Positions 23,786 through 37,000 of a DNA stretch of 64,000 nt are shown in pieces. Position 1 is the stretch's first letter. Each line of letters begins with the position of its first letter. The translations under genes and the position numbers were made by a program. The notes beneath the pieces were generated by a model, which made no database searches, had not been told where the DNA came from, and saw only the letters and a program-made list of their open reading frames with translations. Origin of the DNA: Sacculina carcini (Eukaryota; Arthropoda; Thecostraca; Sacculinidae); assembly GCA_916048095.2 (NCBI GenBank), contig OU696578.1, forward strand, positions 3,826,906 through 3,890,905, given 5' to 3'.

Positions 23786-24883
23786 TCTCTACATGGCAAA
23801 AAAATGAATGGGTCACTTGAACACATGATGATATGGCAAATAAAATGAAAAAGTTGACATTCCGCTCGCCCCCGGCCAACTTTTTACTGTTATTTGAGTT
23901 ACACACACACTCACATAGGACTAAGCTCAAATTAGATCACTCTCCAGAAGTTAGATACATTTTATGCAAACACTGGTCAACACAAGAACTACTTTCAAGT
24001 ACACATAGGTGTGTTTTTCACTTGTAAGAACTCGTGTAAACTTCACAAACGCTCGATAAATGGACAAACATTGATTTGCTGATCAAATGTGTTATTGGCT
24101 TACAGATTTTCTCCGCTAGAAATTAGCACCAGTCTCAGGTGAGATTCAATTCAGATTGCTTAATTTTTTATCTGAAAAGTTAACAATATTTACACTCATT
24201 ATTTAATATATCTTATTAATATAGTTGGCTATGTGTTATTTTGCAATATGCAAAAACATATAATCATTTGTTAACTCGAATATCTGATATCTGATATCTG
24301 TTTCATCTGTTGACACAAGACATTGTTTATTATTATTCTACTTTATATTTATTATAATAATCATGATATTAATGATAATCACATTATCGTGTTTACATAG
24401 ACAATATGCTTATTTATCTGTCTGTGGTATCTGCCATCTCCCGCTGCAAGGTTAAAAATCGTTTATCTGATGGGATGATATCATCAATAATCCTGCCATC
24501 TGTGATTATCTTGGTGCAATGTAATAAGTTGTTTTTCATGTCCGTGTGCTTGTACTCTCCTTAGCATGGTTCTTATATTGGTTTATATTTGCCTTTGATT
24601 TTCAAGCCAGGTGTGAAATGAATGTTTCCTATGTGTAGGCGCAAGTTCTGTATGTATGTATATTTTCAGTGTAAGTGGTCAGACTGTGTGTGTTTGTATT
24701 GAAAATTGTCTAATAGGTGATAACTAAATTGCAGTGTATTTACCTATATTTACCATTATTATATTTACCATTAATTTGCAATATGCGGTACATTTGGTTT
24801 ATGTCAGTCGTCTAGGTTGCACTGCGAATGTTAGGACAATGAATCTTTCCGGGAGCAGCATTTCCGAATTGAGTTGACTGAGG
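23786..24883. other. No gene seen
   Basis: AT-rich noncoding DNA. A short GATATCT-type reiteration lies near 24285-24300. No coding frame or repeat partner was found. Confidence 0.4.
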
Positions 24884-26506
24884 ATGACTCTGAAATCTAT
24901 TTCTGGTCACTCTTCTAAGTCATCCTGCTCAATATCTGCCAGTGAAATCGCCTCATTTTTCTCTTGTAAAATTGCATCCTTGCAATCCAAATTACCCACT
25001 AGCACCTTTCCTCTCCAATTTCCTCCTTGCCTTAGCACTGTTTCTTCATTTTTCTTGATTGTTCCGTCTACCACAGCACGTTTTCTTACCAAACTTCAGA
25101 TGTCTAAACGTCCCACTGACCCCATACAATTTTCTGCTCTCTCTGACGCTCTTATACTCCTTACTCCACTTTTCACATATATGGTTAACTCTTGTTTCCT
25201 TCACGGTTTATTCTTAGCTTCCAAACATGCCACTATACTGCCGATTCTCAAAAAAATCCAATCTTGATCCCTCTCTTCCATGCAACTATCGTCCAATTTC
25301 TCTTCTATCTCTGTCCTCCAAGCTTTTCGAATCTGCCATCCTTGTTCAATTACGGTCTATCATCTTGCCTGTTCTCGATCCTTGCCAATCTGGTTTTGTA
25401 TCTCAGCACTCTACCGAAACGCTTCTTCTCTGCCTCGCCAATGATCTATTCTCTAATCTTTCGTTTGGAAATTCCGTGCTTCTGATTTCCTTAGATTTTT
25501 CTGCTGCCTTCGATCTAGTCGACCACGAAATCTTATGTTGTGATCTTGCTCATCTAGGCCTCACATCTACTGCACTTTCTCTCCTTACCTCATATCTAAA
25601 TGATCGGTCCTATGCTGTTCGCAGTAATGCGGCTTTATCGTGCGACTTGCCTCTCACCTCTGGGGTTCCACAAGGCTCATTTATTGATCCTTTACTTTTG
25701 AACTTATACGTATCATCCCTTTGTCCTATTCTCCGCAGCTATCCAGCTTCATTTCACGTATACGCTTCGACATCCAAATTTATTTTCCTCTTTCTCCTCA
25801 TTCTTCAAATTTGGTCTCTTTGCTGCTCACCCAGATTTCTTTTTGAACTGCTTCACGTGAACTTGTTTTCAACCCTGACAAAACAGAATATCTAGTCTTT
25901 CACCCTCCTCGAATTTCTCCTCACTCCATCAACCTTCCGCTAGCCAACCAAATGCGCAATTTGGGTGTCTTGTTCGATCCCAACCTTTCTTTCTCGAAGC
26001 ATTTTTCTCAGCTTACCCGCTCGTGCCGCTTTTTACTCCGACAATTTTACCCTATTCGTTCGTCGAATGATGTCTCATCCGCTATTCTTCTGGTGAACTC
26101 CTATATCTTTTCTAAGATCGACTATTGCAACTCGCTCTTCTTCCATCTTACCTTGAAATCTACCCGCCAGCTCCAAGCAGCGATCAATCTTGCTTGTCGG
26201 TTTGTACTGATGCTTCCTCCGCGAACCCCTACTTCGGTGCATATCCGGCAGCTCGGTTGGTTACCTGCCCTTTCTCGTATCCGCTATAAGGTATGTTGTC
26301 TGGTCTTCAAACTTATCCACTCTCCCTCTTCTCCTTCATATCCCCGTTCCCTATTGACTCTCAATAATCGCACTTCTTATCGCATTCCTGTGCCATTAGT
26401 CTGTCCTCCTGCTCTTAATCAATCATCTTGGTCATCCAAATATTTTTATTTCTCTGCTCCTCGTATCTATAACTCGCTTCTTCTCCTTTTCGGCTCATCT
26501 TCATAA
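24884..26506 (+). pseudogene. LINE reverse transcriptase, frameshifted, catalytic Asp pair lost
   Basis: The three frames used in turn are 24884-25267, 25227-25895 and 25952-26506. Motifs include NYRPISLLSLSSKLFE, ISLDFSAAFDLVDHEIL and TSGVPQGSFIDPLLLNLYV. The fifth RT motif reads FHVYASTSKF at about 25757, where relatives have YADD (the copy at 6786 has YTDD), so both catalytic Asp are gone. The C-terminal frame holds MRNLGVLFDPNLSFSKHFSQ and FSKIDYCNSLFFHL, typical of this family, which is the same as at 6786 and 62557. It ends with the 3' tail near 27036. Confidence 0.9.
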
Positions 26507-27036
26507 ATACCTGCTCACTCGTTCTCTTGATGACTGAATGTATGATTTGTCTTTGGTTATATGCGTGTTGTTTGTGCTGATCGTCCTATGTTGTACCCTC
26601 GTTGTTCTTGCTTGATATTTGTCTTTTTACTCACTGTGAATTATCTGTTTTCGTTGCTGCGTCCCGTTTTTGCATCTCTTGCATTCGTCGTTGTCTGGTC
26701 AGGCTTCGCCCTGCTACTGGTTACCGTGTAATTCCAGTACAACCAGATTCATGGTCGAGTCGTCGGCGACTAAACCGGCTCCCCCACTGTTCTGCAGTGA
26801 GGAGTGTGGCTAGACACCCGACAGGAAAAAACAAAACCTGTTTCAAGGGCGGATGAGCTATCTGATAGCCAACGGCCATCTAGCATGTTCCAGTTTGCAA
26901 ACGTGTTTTCATTTTTTTATTTGGCCCTACTCCCTGCTCGCTGTGATGTTCCTGTCGGTTGTCTTTTTCGCGCCTGTGTTAGTGTAATTATGTGCGCTAT
27001 ATTATATATATGTTGTTGCTGTTGTTGCTCCTATTA
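26507..27036 (+). repeat. 3' UTR and TTG-rich tail of the LINE, with an inverted repeat block
   Basis: The tail reads GTGCGCTATATTATATATATG followed by TTG/CTG units and then AT-rich DNA. Within it, 26760-26885 is the inverted counterpart of 21205-21345 (shared GGGGGAGCCGGTTTAGTCGC on the minus strand). Confidence 0.7.
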
Positions 27037-27316
27037 TTAATTTTGTCCAAATTTGTTTAGATTCTATTGGTTTATCGTGTTTTATGTGGTAATTGTTTTT
27101 GTTCAGAACTTTACTAAATTACAATACCCCATGTTCTTACTCATGTTCTGTTCTTACTCAGGCTGTTTTCTTACTTAGGCTGTGTAGGCTGTCATGTAGC
27201 CTCCTCACTCTCGATCAATGGGCTGCCGGGGAAGTGGTAAATAATACGAAATACATTCTTGTGCCTAGTATATATGTAGTGTGCATGTATGCGTTAACGC
27301 TGTATGTGTGTATGTG

Positions 27317-27319
27317 TAC

Positions 27320-27403
<84 letters not shown>
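27317..27403. repeat. GT microsatellite
   Basis: A GT run of more than 80 bases with one GTTTGTG interruption. Matching long VCVCV and HTHTH frames on the two strands are artefacts of it. Confidence 0.95.
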
Positions 27404-27407
<4 letters not shown>

Positions 27408-28685
27408 TTGTGTGTGAAAATCTCACAGTTTTTTCGTGTAATTTCACAATGTATATGTGTTTCAATTTGGGCTGAAAAATCATTAATATTTTTGAAATTG
27501 AACAGGCCTATATATTGGCAAATATGCCAGCTGAAAATTGCCACTTCAAATTCATTACAAGCATATTCAATTTTCACAGTTTGATGGAAACACCTCGACA
27601 ATTGATATCAGCAAATGTTACATCGGTAATGAATATTTGTAGAGTCAAGCAAGCACATGGTTCCCCACAACAGAGCTGGAAAAAAAATTATCAATAATAT
27701 CAAATTTAATTCAAAACAAGTTTAATAATTTAATGTGTAAACATTATGCGTGTACTCCAATTGTGCCCACAACTAATCTAGAAACATGGCAATGCACACA
27801 ATTTTCAATGTTTTGATCATTAGGTTAATTAGGTTGATTGACAGTGACGTAGCTAGGCTATCTGGCACTCTTCCATGCATACTTGCGGGTTACTTATACG
27901 CAAGAGACTATGCGCTCCAACACGACTATAGACTATATACTATATAGTACTATAACTATATATGAATTATTGCTGTAGATAATAGCTAAAGAGACGAGCC
28001 CCTTATAATAGTGCATGCTTCCAGTCACCTAATCTGATATCATTATTTTCAATTGATCTTGCCTTCATTCAGTTATATAAGATTATAACAGCAAATATTG
28101 TATATTATACTGTATATTAAGAAATGCTGATCAAATATAACCATAGTTTAACGTTCTCAGCTGTTCTTGAGTCGCCTCATAAAACGTTCTTCCCGGGGCG
28201 CACCACCCCTCCCGCACCTCCACACTACATCACTGGTAATAGATTTAGTTTACAATTAGAATAATTAAATTGAATTAAACACTGCGCGAAACCCAGCTTG
28301 AATTTTGCTAATTAAACTCGTATTTCTCAAACATTATATTTTTGACGCTTCTGGTACATGGGACGGTGACTGCTCTATTTCCACCGCATGGTGGAAAAAA
28401 TTCCCGCAATTTTCCCATGCCATTGGATTTGCCGGTAAACATTATTATAAATAACAATTACAATACTTTCAAATCATCTTTACATTTATATTTACCGACA
28501 GAAATAGCGAATTAACCACTGACACTGCGTAAAGACATTTGAAGACAAATCAGTGGCGTCAATTGCAATCCAAAAACAAATTGCAATAAATATTGCAAGG
28601 AGTGTTGTTCTGCAAAAGACTGTACAACGCACAGCAAAAATTGTTCAGTTGGAGTCCAACGGCGGACGGCGAAGCACACACAAAA

Positions 28686-28976
28686 ATGCACCGAGTGGGA
28701 AACACGGACTTCGACCGCGGATCCGTGGGCTGGACAATACTGTTTGTTCTACTACTGGGACACCTTGCACAATGCTCCCAACTGAAAATCGGATACCACG
28801 ATCTGTTTCCATTTGGTCTCAATGAACTGATTTTACCGAACAACTTACAAAGATTGAGGGAAATCTCGAGCATCTACCACATCATCGTATCTAATGGAAT
28901 CGTTAATCAACTGACATCCGAAATCACCAACGTTTCATCAATCAGCCGAAATCACACCTCATCAATATACCCATAG
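28686..28976 (+). CDS. Unrecognised conserved ORF of module C, copy 1 (96 aa)
   Basis: An ATG-started frame of 96 residues beginning MHRVGNTDFDRGSVG, with a hydrophobic stretch (WTILFVLLLGHLAQC), then IGYHDLFPFGLNELILPNN and LQRLREISSIYHIIVSNGIV. Its counterpart at 44377 has the same plan, one extra codon in the hydrophobic region and mostly conservative replacements, which suggests it was once under protein-level constraint. The last residues diverge because copy 1 joins a different downstream sequence. I do not recognise the family. It may be the N-terminal part of a longer gene whose remaining exon or fragment is at 45251-45926. Being repeated, it probably belongs to a mobile or virus-derived element. 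Confidence 0.4.
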   Translation: MHRVGNTDFDRGSVGWTILFVLLLGHLAQCSQLKIGYHDLFPFGLNELILPNNLQRLREISSIYHIIVSNGIVNQLTSEITNVSSISRNHTSSIYP

Positions 28977-29098
28977 AATCTACGCTAAAGCAGCAGCATT
29001 ATTACTATCAAGGATTGATTCGGCATGTGCTCGACTTAACGCGACAGTTTGTTGCCAATAATGAGACACGTTTCCCTCCTGAAATGAACTAGCCAGCG

Positions 29099-29876
29099 CT
29101 GATATATCAGTATAAGTCTAAAATATTTCATGTTTCATTAGCTACGGGATATGCTACAATATTTCATACTTGAAATGTATTATCGTATTTTCAAAGGATA
29201 TCCGAGCGTACAGAGTACTCCAAGGGAAACTTCGCTCGACGAGTAATTTCGTGTCATAAATCCGTTAGCCGACGAAGCTAACTAAGGAAGCTAAAACGTC
29301 CACACATAAATTACCATTAATACGACATAATATTGACGACATATCGTTAAATGCACAAATGTACAGGTGACTGTAAGCCGCTGCTGTATTTAAGTATCAA
29401 GCACGCTAACACAATTGCTCTCTCATCACATCGTTATAAATGCTGAGCACATCTCAGAATCATCTGAGATACGTTCCACGTATATATTGCAATTTCCTAT
29501 ATCATTTGCTCATTTTTAAATACGAGCTTATCAATACAAGTATACTCAATCACTGAGCGTGTCACAGTGCTTTGAAAGGATGCATATCTATCACAGGCAG
29601 TATCTTCAGACAATGGCAAGCACGCTCACAATAAACATACATTTGGAAAGTTCCATTCCGCTGGATGCGATTATGATGATAGCAATTGGTGGACAATTGA
29701 TAACAAAGCAGCGTACCGGACTGCCAGACCATACGACCCCTACGTCAATAAAACACGATGAAAAATCAAAATGATAAACAAACATATCATCTCATGATTG
29801 GCAGAAAAAAGTATTGTTAAATAGAATGACTTAAAATAGGTATATTATAAATGATCGTAAAAATTGAAGAAAAACA
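29099..29876. other. No gene seen
   Basis: AT-rich DNA. The first 70 bases resemble 21492-21570 (GATATATCAGTATAA... and a TAGCTAC...ATATGCTA block). The short frame at 29559-29774 has no recognisable domain. Confidence 0.4.
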
Positions 29877-30140
29877 TCATGATTGAGTGGGTGTGAAAAC
29901 AACGCTAAATCGCAATAATTCAATGAAAGCAAATAACCCACAGTCAAAAACGAAACACGTTTTCTGTTCAACAATTTCGTCAATAGAATAATTTCGACCG
30001 AACAATCGGCGTCGGCTTAATTCATGATTAGAACACTCCATCAAGACGTGTAGCACGGAGAGAGATGTGTTACATGCACTGCACACAGGCTGTGGTTGTT
30101 CATGAAGTATGTGGTTGTGAGTGCCGTGTATGTGTGACCG
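29877..30140 (-). pseudogene. LINE C-terminal fragment with Cys/His motif
   Basis: The minus-strand frame reads PVCSACNTSLSVLHVLMECSNHELSRRRLFG and ends at 29877. CxxC...HVLMEC is the characteristic CCHC-like motif after the RT/RNase H part of jockey-type and related LINEs. It is truncated upstream and isolated from the other LINE copies. Confidence 0.7.
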
Positions 30141-30512
30141 ACACGAAGCCGATGCATGATATTTTTATTATAACTACTATTATTAATTAGAGACAAACCA
30201 GCAACATGGGAAAAGTGTAAGCACTATTACCACCATTTGGTGGCTCTCTGTACTGGAAGTGCCCAACAGATGTAGAGCCAAACGAGAAGACAGTTCGAAA
30301 GTAAAAGTTCTAGTCAGTAAGATGAACGCTAATGAGGAAAAAAATAAACGATTAATAAGATATAATTATCATACCAAAAGGCTAAATAAATGTGCATATA
30401 TTCTAACTCTACAATTATTTACTTTTCAAACTCTCTCTCTGTATCTTCAAGACACTTACAGTTAGTGATGCCAATTTTATTTTATTTTGTTTCAAAGTTT
30501 TTTTGTTGCGTT

Positions 30513-30975
30513 TCTTTGCATAAAAACATGTTTTTTTAGTTTTGTTTTGTTTTTTTAGAATTAGCCCAAATTGTCATCGGATGTTGGATTTTAGTACATA
30601 GAAATGAGTTTAATTGACATTTTGTACATCTTTACGTGTCTTATTTCAAAGATTATTTGTTAATAGTATAAAAAACAAAAGTATTAATCAATAAATACCT
30701 CAGGAGACTGTTTGAAAGTGTATCCGGGTCCGGGTCCGGAAAGTGTATCCGGGTCTTTGCATAAAAACATGTTTTTTTAGTTTTGTTTTGTTTTTTTAGA
30801 ATTAGCCCAAATTGTCATCGGATGTTGGATTTTAGTACATAGAAATGAGTTTAATTGACATTTTGTACATCTTTACGTGTCTTATTTCAAAGATTATTTG
30901 TTAATAGTATAAAAAACAAAAGTATTAATCAATAAATACCTCAGGAGACTGTTTGAAAGTGTATCCGGGTCCGGA
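30513..30975. repeat. Perfect tandem duplication with a 241-bp period
   Basis: The segment starting TCTTTGCATAAAAACATG at 30513 is repeated starting at 30754. By eye the first about 220 bases of both copies are identical, up to GTATCCGGGTCCGG. Short GGGTCCGG reiterations sit at the junction (30724-30755), a likely cause of slippage or unequal exchange. There is no ORF in it. Confidence 0.9.
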
Positions 30976-32150
30976 TTTTTTATTGAGAAAACTCATGTTT
31001 TATTGATGGTTTTAATGATGTGGATATTTGAAATAATTTGTCAGCAGAACAAAACAAATTCGATGAGTAATCATGTGTTCTTCTTATAAAAAAACATGAT
31101 TTTATGAATGAAAATGCAATGCTGTTTTTCAAATTGGTTTTAAATTCGTTATATTAATGTACAGATTCAGAATATGCTGACAGCAGAACAAGACAAGTTA
31201 ATTGGTTGGTCAAGTGTTTTTTGACAAACGTTTATTTAAACTAACGCTTTTTTAATGAAACAATGTTTTCTAAAATATTATCTATGTAAAATACATTGGA
31301 TTGATGTACGTTGAAATACTTTTGTATAGTAAGTAACCTGCTGGTACGTTTAAGCGGCTGGTTAAACCAATTGATTTAAACTGTTTTTTTAAACCATGTT
31401 TTTTTGAAAAGAATTTTTTTCAAACAGTTTTCGTAGATGTAGAGATTTAGAAAACAATTGGCGGCAGATCAAGGAAAGTTTAACCAAATTAATTGTTTTT
31501 TATTTATAAACTGTTTTTAGAACCGGTTTTATAGATGATGGTTTCTTTGATGTAGTCATTTGTGCTCAAATACCTTTTTGTACATTAAATAAATTTCCTC
31601 AGTCTTTTTTTCCTATACGAAAATATTTCCCGTTTTTCTGGTCAGGATTGTCACTCTGATTAATGCGACCCGCTTTTATTCGTAGTCTCATTAGGGACAC
31701 TAAGTTTGTGTGCATATTTGTCATATTTGTGTAAATATTTGCAGTGTTTGTACTTTTATATTTGCAAATAATTGATCTGCTGAATGAAATGATGAAACTT
31801 ATTATAATCAACGTAGTTAATTTCTGGTAGGAAAAAGGTAATATGTTAAAAATAATGAAAAATTATGCCACCTGTTGTTTTATTAAAAACAGTTTCAGAT
31901 TTTATCAGAAACAACGGTACTCAAACCCCGCTTTCTAACATAATGATTAACTCAATAATCGAATGCAAAACTCTACTGTACATAGAAGTGCCGCACAATA
32001 CCGTGCAAACAATGGTATTAGGGCTTTCAGACACATTATAAAAATTATATTGCGCATATTTAATGATAATTCAATTTGATAGTGTCACTAATAGCATGAA
32101 TAATTCATGTGTTGATAAAAAATCATTCATTTAACATCCCAAATATATAT
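30976..32150. other. AT-rich noncoding DNA containing dispersed repeat D
   Basis: From about 31687 to 31905 (CTCATTAGGGACACTAAG ... GCCACCTGTTGTTTTATT ... CAGTTTCAGATTTTA) the sequence matches 59787-59990 in the same orientation. Nothing else is recognised. Confidence 0.7.
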
Positions 32151-32154
32151 ATTT

Positions 32155-34040
32155 ACTAGCATTAAAACCCGCCCGTTGTGCGGAGCAATTCATAACATGA
32201 AATAAAATATTCAATTCATAAAAAATAGGGAAAATTTAAAATGAAATAGGGTACTCTCATAAAAATTTACATTAAAAATTAATAATTCAAAGTTTAATTA
32301 TTTTTATTTCGACAAAATATTTCCCCTCAGTCCGCCTTGGTCATTTTTATACCCGCCCGTCGTGCTGAATAATTCAGAACTCGAACACGATCCGTTCTGG
32401 ATCTTGAAGCCAAATCCATTGGTTTTGTGCATGGATTAATTCTACAGGGGAAATTGAACGTTCTATTGTCTATAGCTGCTGCCCGCGGAGCATTTATGTT
32501 TAGAAAGAAATTACCTTTTTTTAAATGAACCATTTGAAAAATGAACTAAAAAATGGAAACACTTTTTTTAAACCCGCCCGTCGTGCGGAACAATTCATAC
32601 AATGAAATTCATAATAAATGCATAAAATATAATGAATGCAAATTGAAAAGCAAGAAATGAAACCTATAAATATCTTAACCAATAGAAAAGTCTGAATGTG
32701 AATAGTTTTGTTTATTATGACATATATTATCCCTCAACCCGCTTTATATATAAATCTGCCCGTCGTTTGGTATAATTCAGAACACAAACACGAAACAAAC
32801 AATGAAAGATGATGAAATCTTTTCATCAGAATGTTTCCAAACTATATTTATTACTTAACATGATTCCACAACATTATTTGCTCAAGCACTATCTTACTTT
32901 TACCGCTCAAATATTTATTGCTAAAATTTATATATTTTCCGCTATCATTAAAACCCAATATAACCTGAGTCAAACCTACCCAACCCAACCCAACCATTCA
33001 ATCTTGACCGCACTCAGCCTAGTCTGAGGTGATTCAACTCATTAGTTTGTGATCACAAAATAGACTGATTCGATCATAATTTGTAATCAGCAGACTGAGA
33101 TTATCTAACCCAGGGGTTCCAAACACGCGGTCCACCAATACTTTTCTCTCAACCCGCCAATATAATATCGGAACCAAACTGTAAGGCAGCTAAACTCACA
33201 TTTGTCGCATAATACGATATATTTAAACACCAATTAAGTCACATTTACATTAGTGAGTCTGGATCTTGAAGTCAAGCCCGTGAGTTTTGTATATGGATTC
33301 ATTCCACACGGTAAAATTGAATGTTTGCACACAACCGTCGTGCGGAACAATTAATAAAACAAAAGTAATACATATTTAAATGCAAACAGCCAGTCTAATA
33401 GAAAACTCTAAATTGTAAAATCTATACCAATAGGAAATTCCTGTTCTGAATTTGCATATTCTTATTCTAATAATTGACGGCATATTATTCAGTCAACCCG
33501 CCTCATACTTAAGCCCGCCTGTCGTCAGGGATAATTTCGAAATGTAAACACAAAATAACAATACAATTTTTTAGTATATGTATGAACTTTTTTCTATAAT
33601 ATTATCTCATAATTCCCGGTTAATGCTTCCACTAATGCATCATATTCATACAGTTGTTAATTTTTGGATTACACCGATATTACAGCCCTTGATATTACAG
33701 CCGATATTATATTATGCAATCTATATTCTGCCACGTATTATTCCTAATACATATATCATCAGATCGCAAAATATATTTGAAGGTTCACATCATTCTCCGC
33801 CATCATTTGCTCAAGAGCTATTCTACATTTATCGCTAGAATATTTACTGCTAGCAAAATATCATATAACTCTCTATCATTTAAACCCACTCTTTATAGAT
33901 ACATTTAAGCCCGCCCGTCGTGCGGAACAGTTCATAAAATATAATTAATATTCAATTCATAAAAAATTAGTGCAAAGTGAAAAAGAAAAACAAACCCATA
34001 GAAAAGATTTAGCCAATATAAAAGTCTAAGTGTGAAATAT
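32155..34040 (+). repeat. Higher-order repeat family, copy 3, 5' half (direct)
   Basis: It starts ACTAGCATTAAAACCCGCCCGTTG and follows the long unit of copies 1 and 2, including the core near 32168, 32350, 32574, 32760 and 33910. The two short frames recur at 32809-33027 and 33578-33908. It lacks the two short 450-bp units and stops just after CATAAAAAATTAGTGCAAA, where an inverted copy begins. Confidence 0.85.
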
Positions 34041-37000
34041 ATATAAAAGAGATCCTCTGTGTGTGTGTGTGTGTGTCTGTCCAACCCTCCTTGGTCCTTT
34101 TTCTATCAGCTACTACTCGGCCACCACTTAGCGTATCTGCTAACAATGTATACCATTACGTTCAAAATGTTCTTGTCTACACGATATGTTAAATTTCAAA
34201 TTTTAAAAATTAAAATAATAAATTTATAGCGGTGAAAAGAACAAATGAATAGAACAAAATGAACCCTGAATATTGCGAAAATTTAGGTCAATATTCTAGC
34301 ATCTACTCGTCATAAACAGCAAAGGTACACCATTACATTACAGATTATACCACTGTGTAGAAAAATTTTCGTTCTACAAGATAAATTATAATTTATATCC
34401 AAAAATTATACTTAAAATATGTAAAATGGAAAAAAATTCAATCTACATTCAAAATTCCATATAAACTCCGGGCGTCCGATGTTCTATACTTTTTTCTCTA
34501 TTTCTCAAAAACTAAATATCACACATCTAAATTAATAATACCATAATGCTGGAAATTTTGTCTTCAACAGCACGGTAAAATTTTTAAGTTTCCAGAGTGT
34601 ACTAAAAAAGTTACGGCGGTGTGAAGTCAAAATGACAAAATCAAAAAGGCAAAACTAACACATAAAACGCGAATATTTTGGTCAATATTCCGCTATCTAT
34701 TTCACATAAACCAGCAAAAGTACGACTATATAAGTTATACTATTGTGTAGATAAGTTTGTGTTCTACAAGAAAAGTAATAAATAAATTATACCCAACAAT
34801 TATACACAAAATGTGTAAAATTGGCAAAATTCTCAAATACATCCAAAATTACACTTGAGCACCGGGTGACTAAAATTAATTAATGTTTCTACCTATTTCT
34901 CTGGAACTGTTTGTCACATATTAAAATAAATTATACCATAGTGCTAGAAATTTTGTGTTCTACAGTACGGTATAACTGTTAATTTTCCAAAGTGTATCTG
35001 AAGGAAGTTACGGCGGAGTAAAGTAAATATGTCATGTTGCCAATTTGACAGCTAATATGCGCACTTGCGATTACACATGAATATACACTGATTTAATTTC
35101 ACTGAAGTCCAATCACAATTTACGCACTTGCTATTAGACAGGAATATGCTACTGTGTAGAGAATATTGTGTTCTACAAGATAAGCTATAATTTATACCCA
35201 AAAATGATACAAAAAACGTGTAAAATTGGCAAAATTCTCAAATACGTCCAAAATTACACTTGAACACCGGGCGACTAAAATTAATTCATTTTTCTACTAT
35301 TTTTTCAGTAACTATTTGTTATACATAAAAATTAATTATACCATCATGCTGGGAATTTTGTTTTGTACAATACGGTATAATTTGTAATTATCCAAAGTAT
35401 ATCTGAAGGAAGTTACGGCGGTGTAAAGTCAAAAAGACATATTGCCAATTTGACAGCTATTATGCGCACTTGCGATTACACAGGAATATACTATTGTGTA
35501 GATAATTTTGTGTTCTACAAGATAAGTTAAAATTTATACCCACAAATGATACAAAAAACGTGTAAAATGGGCAAAATTCTCAAATACCTCCAAAATTACA
35601 TTTGAACACCGGGCGACTAGAATTTATTCATTTCGCTACTATTTCAGAGTAACTATTTGTTATACATAAAAATAAATTATACAATCGTGCTAGAAATCTT
35701 TTTTTCTACAATACGGTATAATTAGTAATTTTCCAAAGTATATCTGAAGGAAGTTACGGATGTGTAAAGTCAAAAGGATATATTGCCAATTTGACAGCTA
35801 TTATGCGCACTGGCGATTACACAGGAATATACACCGATTAAATTTCACTGAAGCCCAATCACAATAAAGAATGCATCATATTAGCTCCAAGCATGGATGG
35901 TGTGGTTTTATTGGGTACAGTTTAATTAATTAACTATACTGAATAGAAAGGCCGTCCTCAATATTTACACATTAATTGTTCCGCCAGACGGGCGGGAAAA
36001 AATACTACTGGGAAAAAAGTTAACTACTGAATTTCACTGTATAATTTAATTGGTTTAATTTCAAGTTACATAAGCTTAAGCTGCATAAGGATATGGGTTG
36101 TAATATCATGCAATGCCAACTATATGAATATGCTGTTTTAGCGGACGCATAAATCTGGAATTATAGAGATGACAGGTTTCATTGTTTTATAGTGTTACAC
36201 CTCTGAATTACTGCACGCGAAGAATGGGTGTGAACTTGAGCAGTGTTGAGGAAAAAAACTTCGTCAATAATTAAATCAAGAATTTACAAATATATATTTT
36301 TCTATTAGATAAGCTTTTTGATTTTTGATTCATTATATTCTATTTATAGTTCCGCACGACGGGCGGGTTTAAATACGAGGAAGTTCGAGGGAAAATATTT
36401 TGCCACATCTAAAATAAAAACATTCACATTTAGACTTTTCTATTGGTTAAGACTTTTTATGGGTTTACTTTTTCTTTTTTAATTTCTGATCATTTTTTAT
36501 TAATTCAATATTCATTTTACTTTATTTATTGCTCTGCACAAAGGGCGGGCTTAAATGCTAGATGGTGATGTTGAGTTATAAATATATTTTGAAAACATTA
36601 TGATGAAAAAATTAGTCATTTTTCATTGTTTTGTGTCAGAGTTCTGAATTATTCAGCCCGACGGGCAGGTTTAAATAGGATTTTTTTGGGTTTACTCTTT
36701 TCTTTATTAATTCATATTTATTTTCTCTTATGAATTGAATACAAATTTAATAGTATGAACTGTTTCGCACGACGGGCGGGTTTACATGCTAGAATTTTCA
36801 TTGTTTTGTACGTGTTAGTCTTCTGAATTATTCCGCACGACGGGTAGGTTTAAATATGAGGTGAATTAAGGGATAATATTTTGTCAAATTTATAATTTAA
36901 ATATTCACATTTAGAGTTTTTATTGGTGAAAGTATTTATAGGTTAAATTTTTTGCTTTTATAATTTTATACAGTTTATTCTATGGATTGAATATGCATTT

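Larger units (their letters stand above)
27090..29098 (+). repeat. Module C, copy 1
   Basis: It matches 43330-45926: CAGAACTTTACTAAA, then the ATGGGCTGCCGGGGAAGTGG block, a GT microsatellite (27317-27403), a TGGAAACACCTCGACAA block, TTCTGGTACATGGGACGGTG and the ORF at 28686. The end is CGTTTCCCTCCTGAAATGAAC followed by TAGCCAGCG. It lacks about 1.15 kb present in copy 2 (44635-45820). After the end, GATATATCAGTATAA resembles 21492-21506, suggesting an original order C, A, B. Confidence 0.85.
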
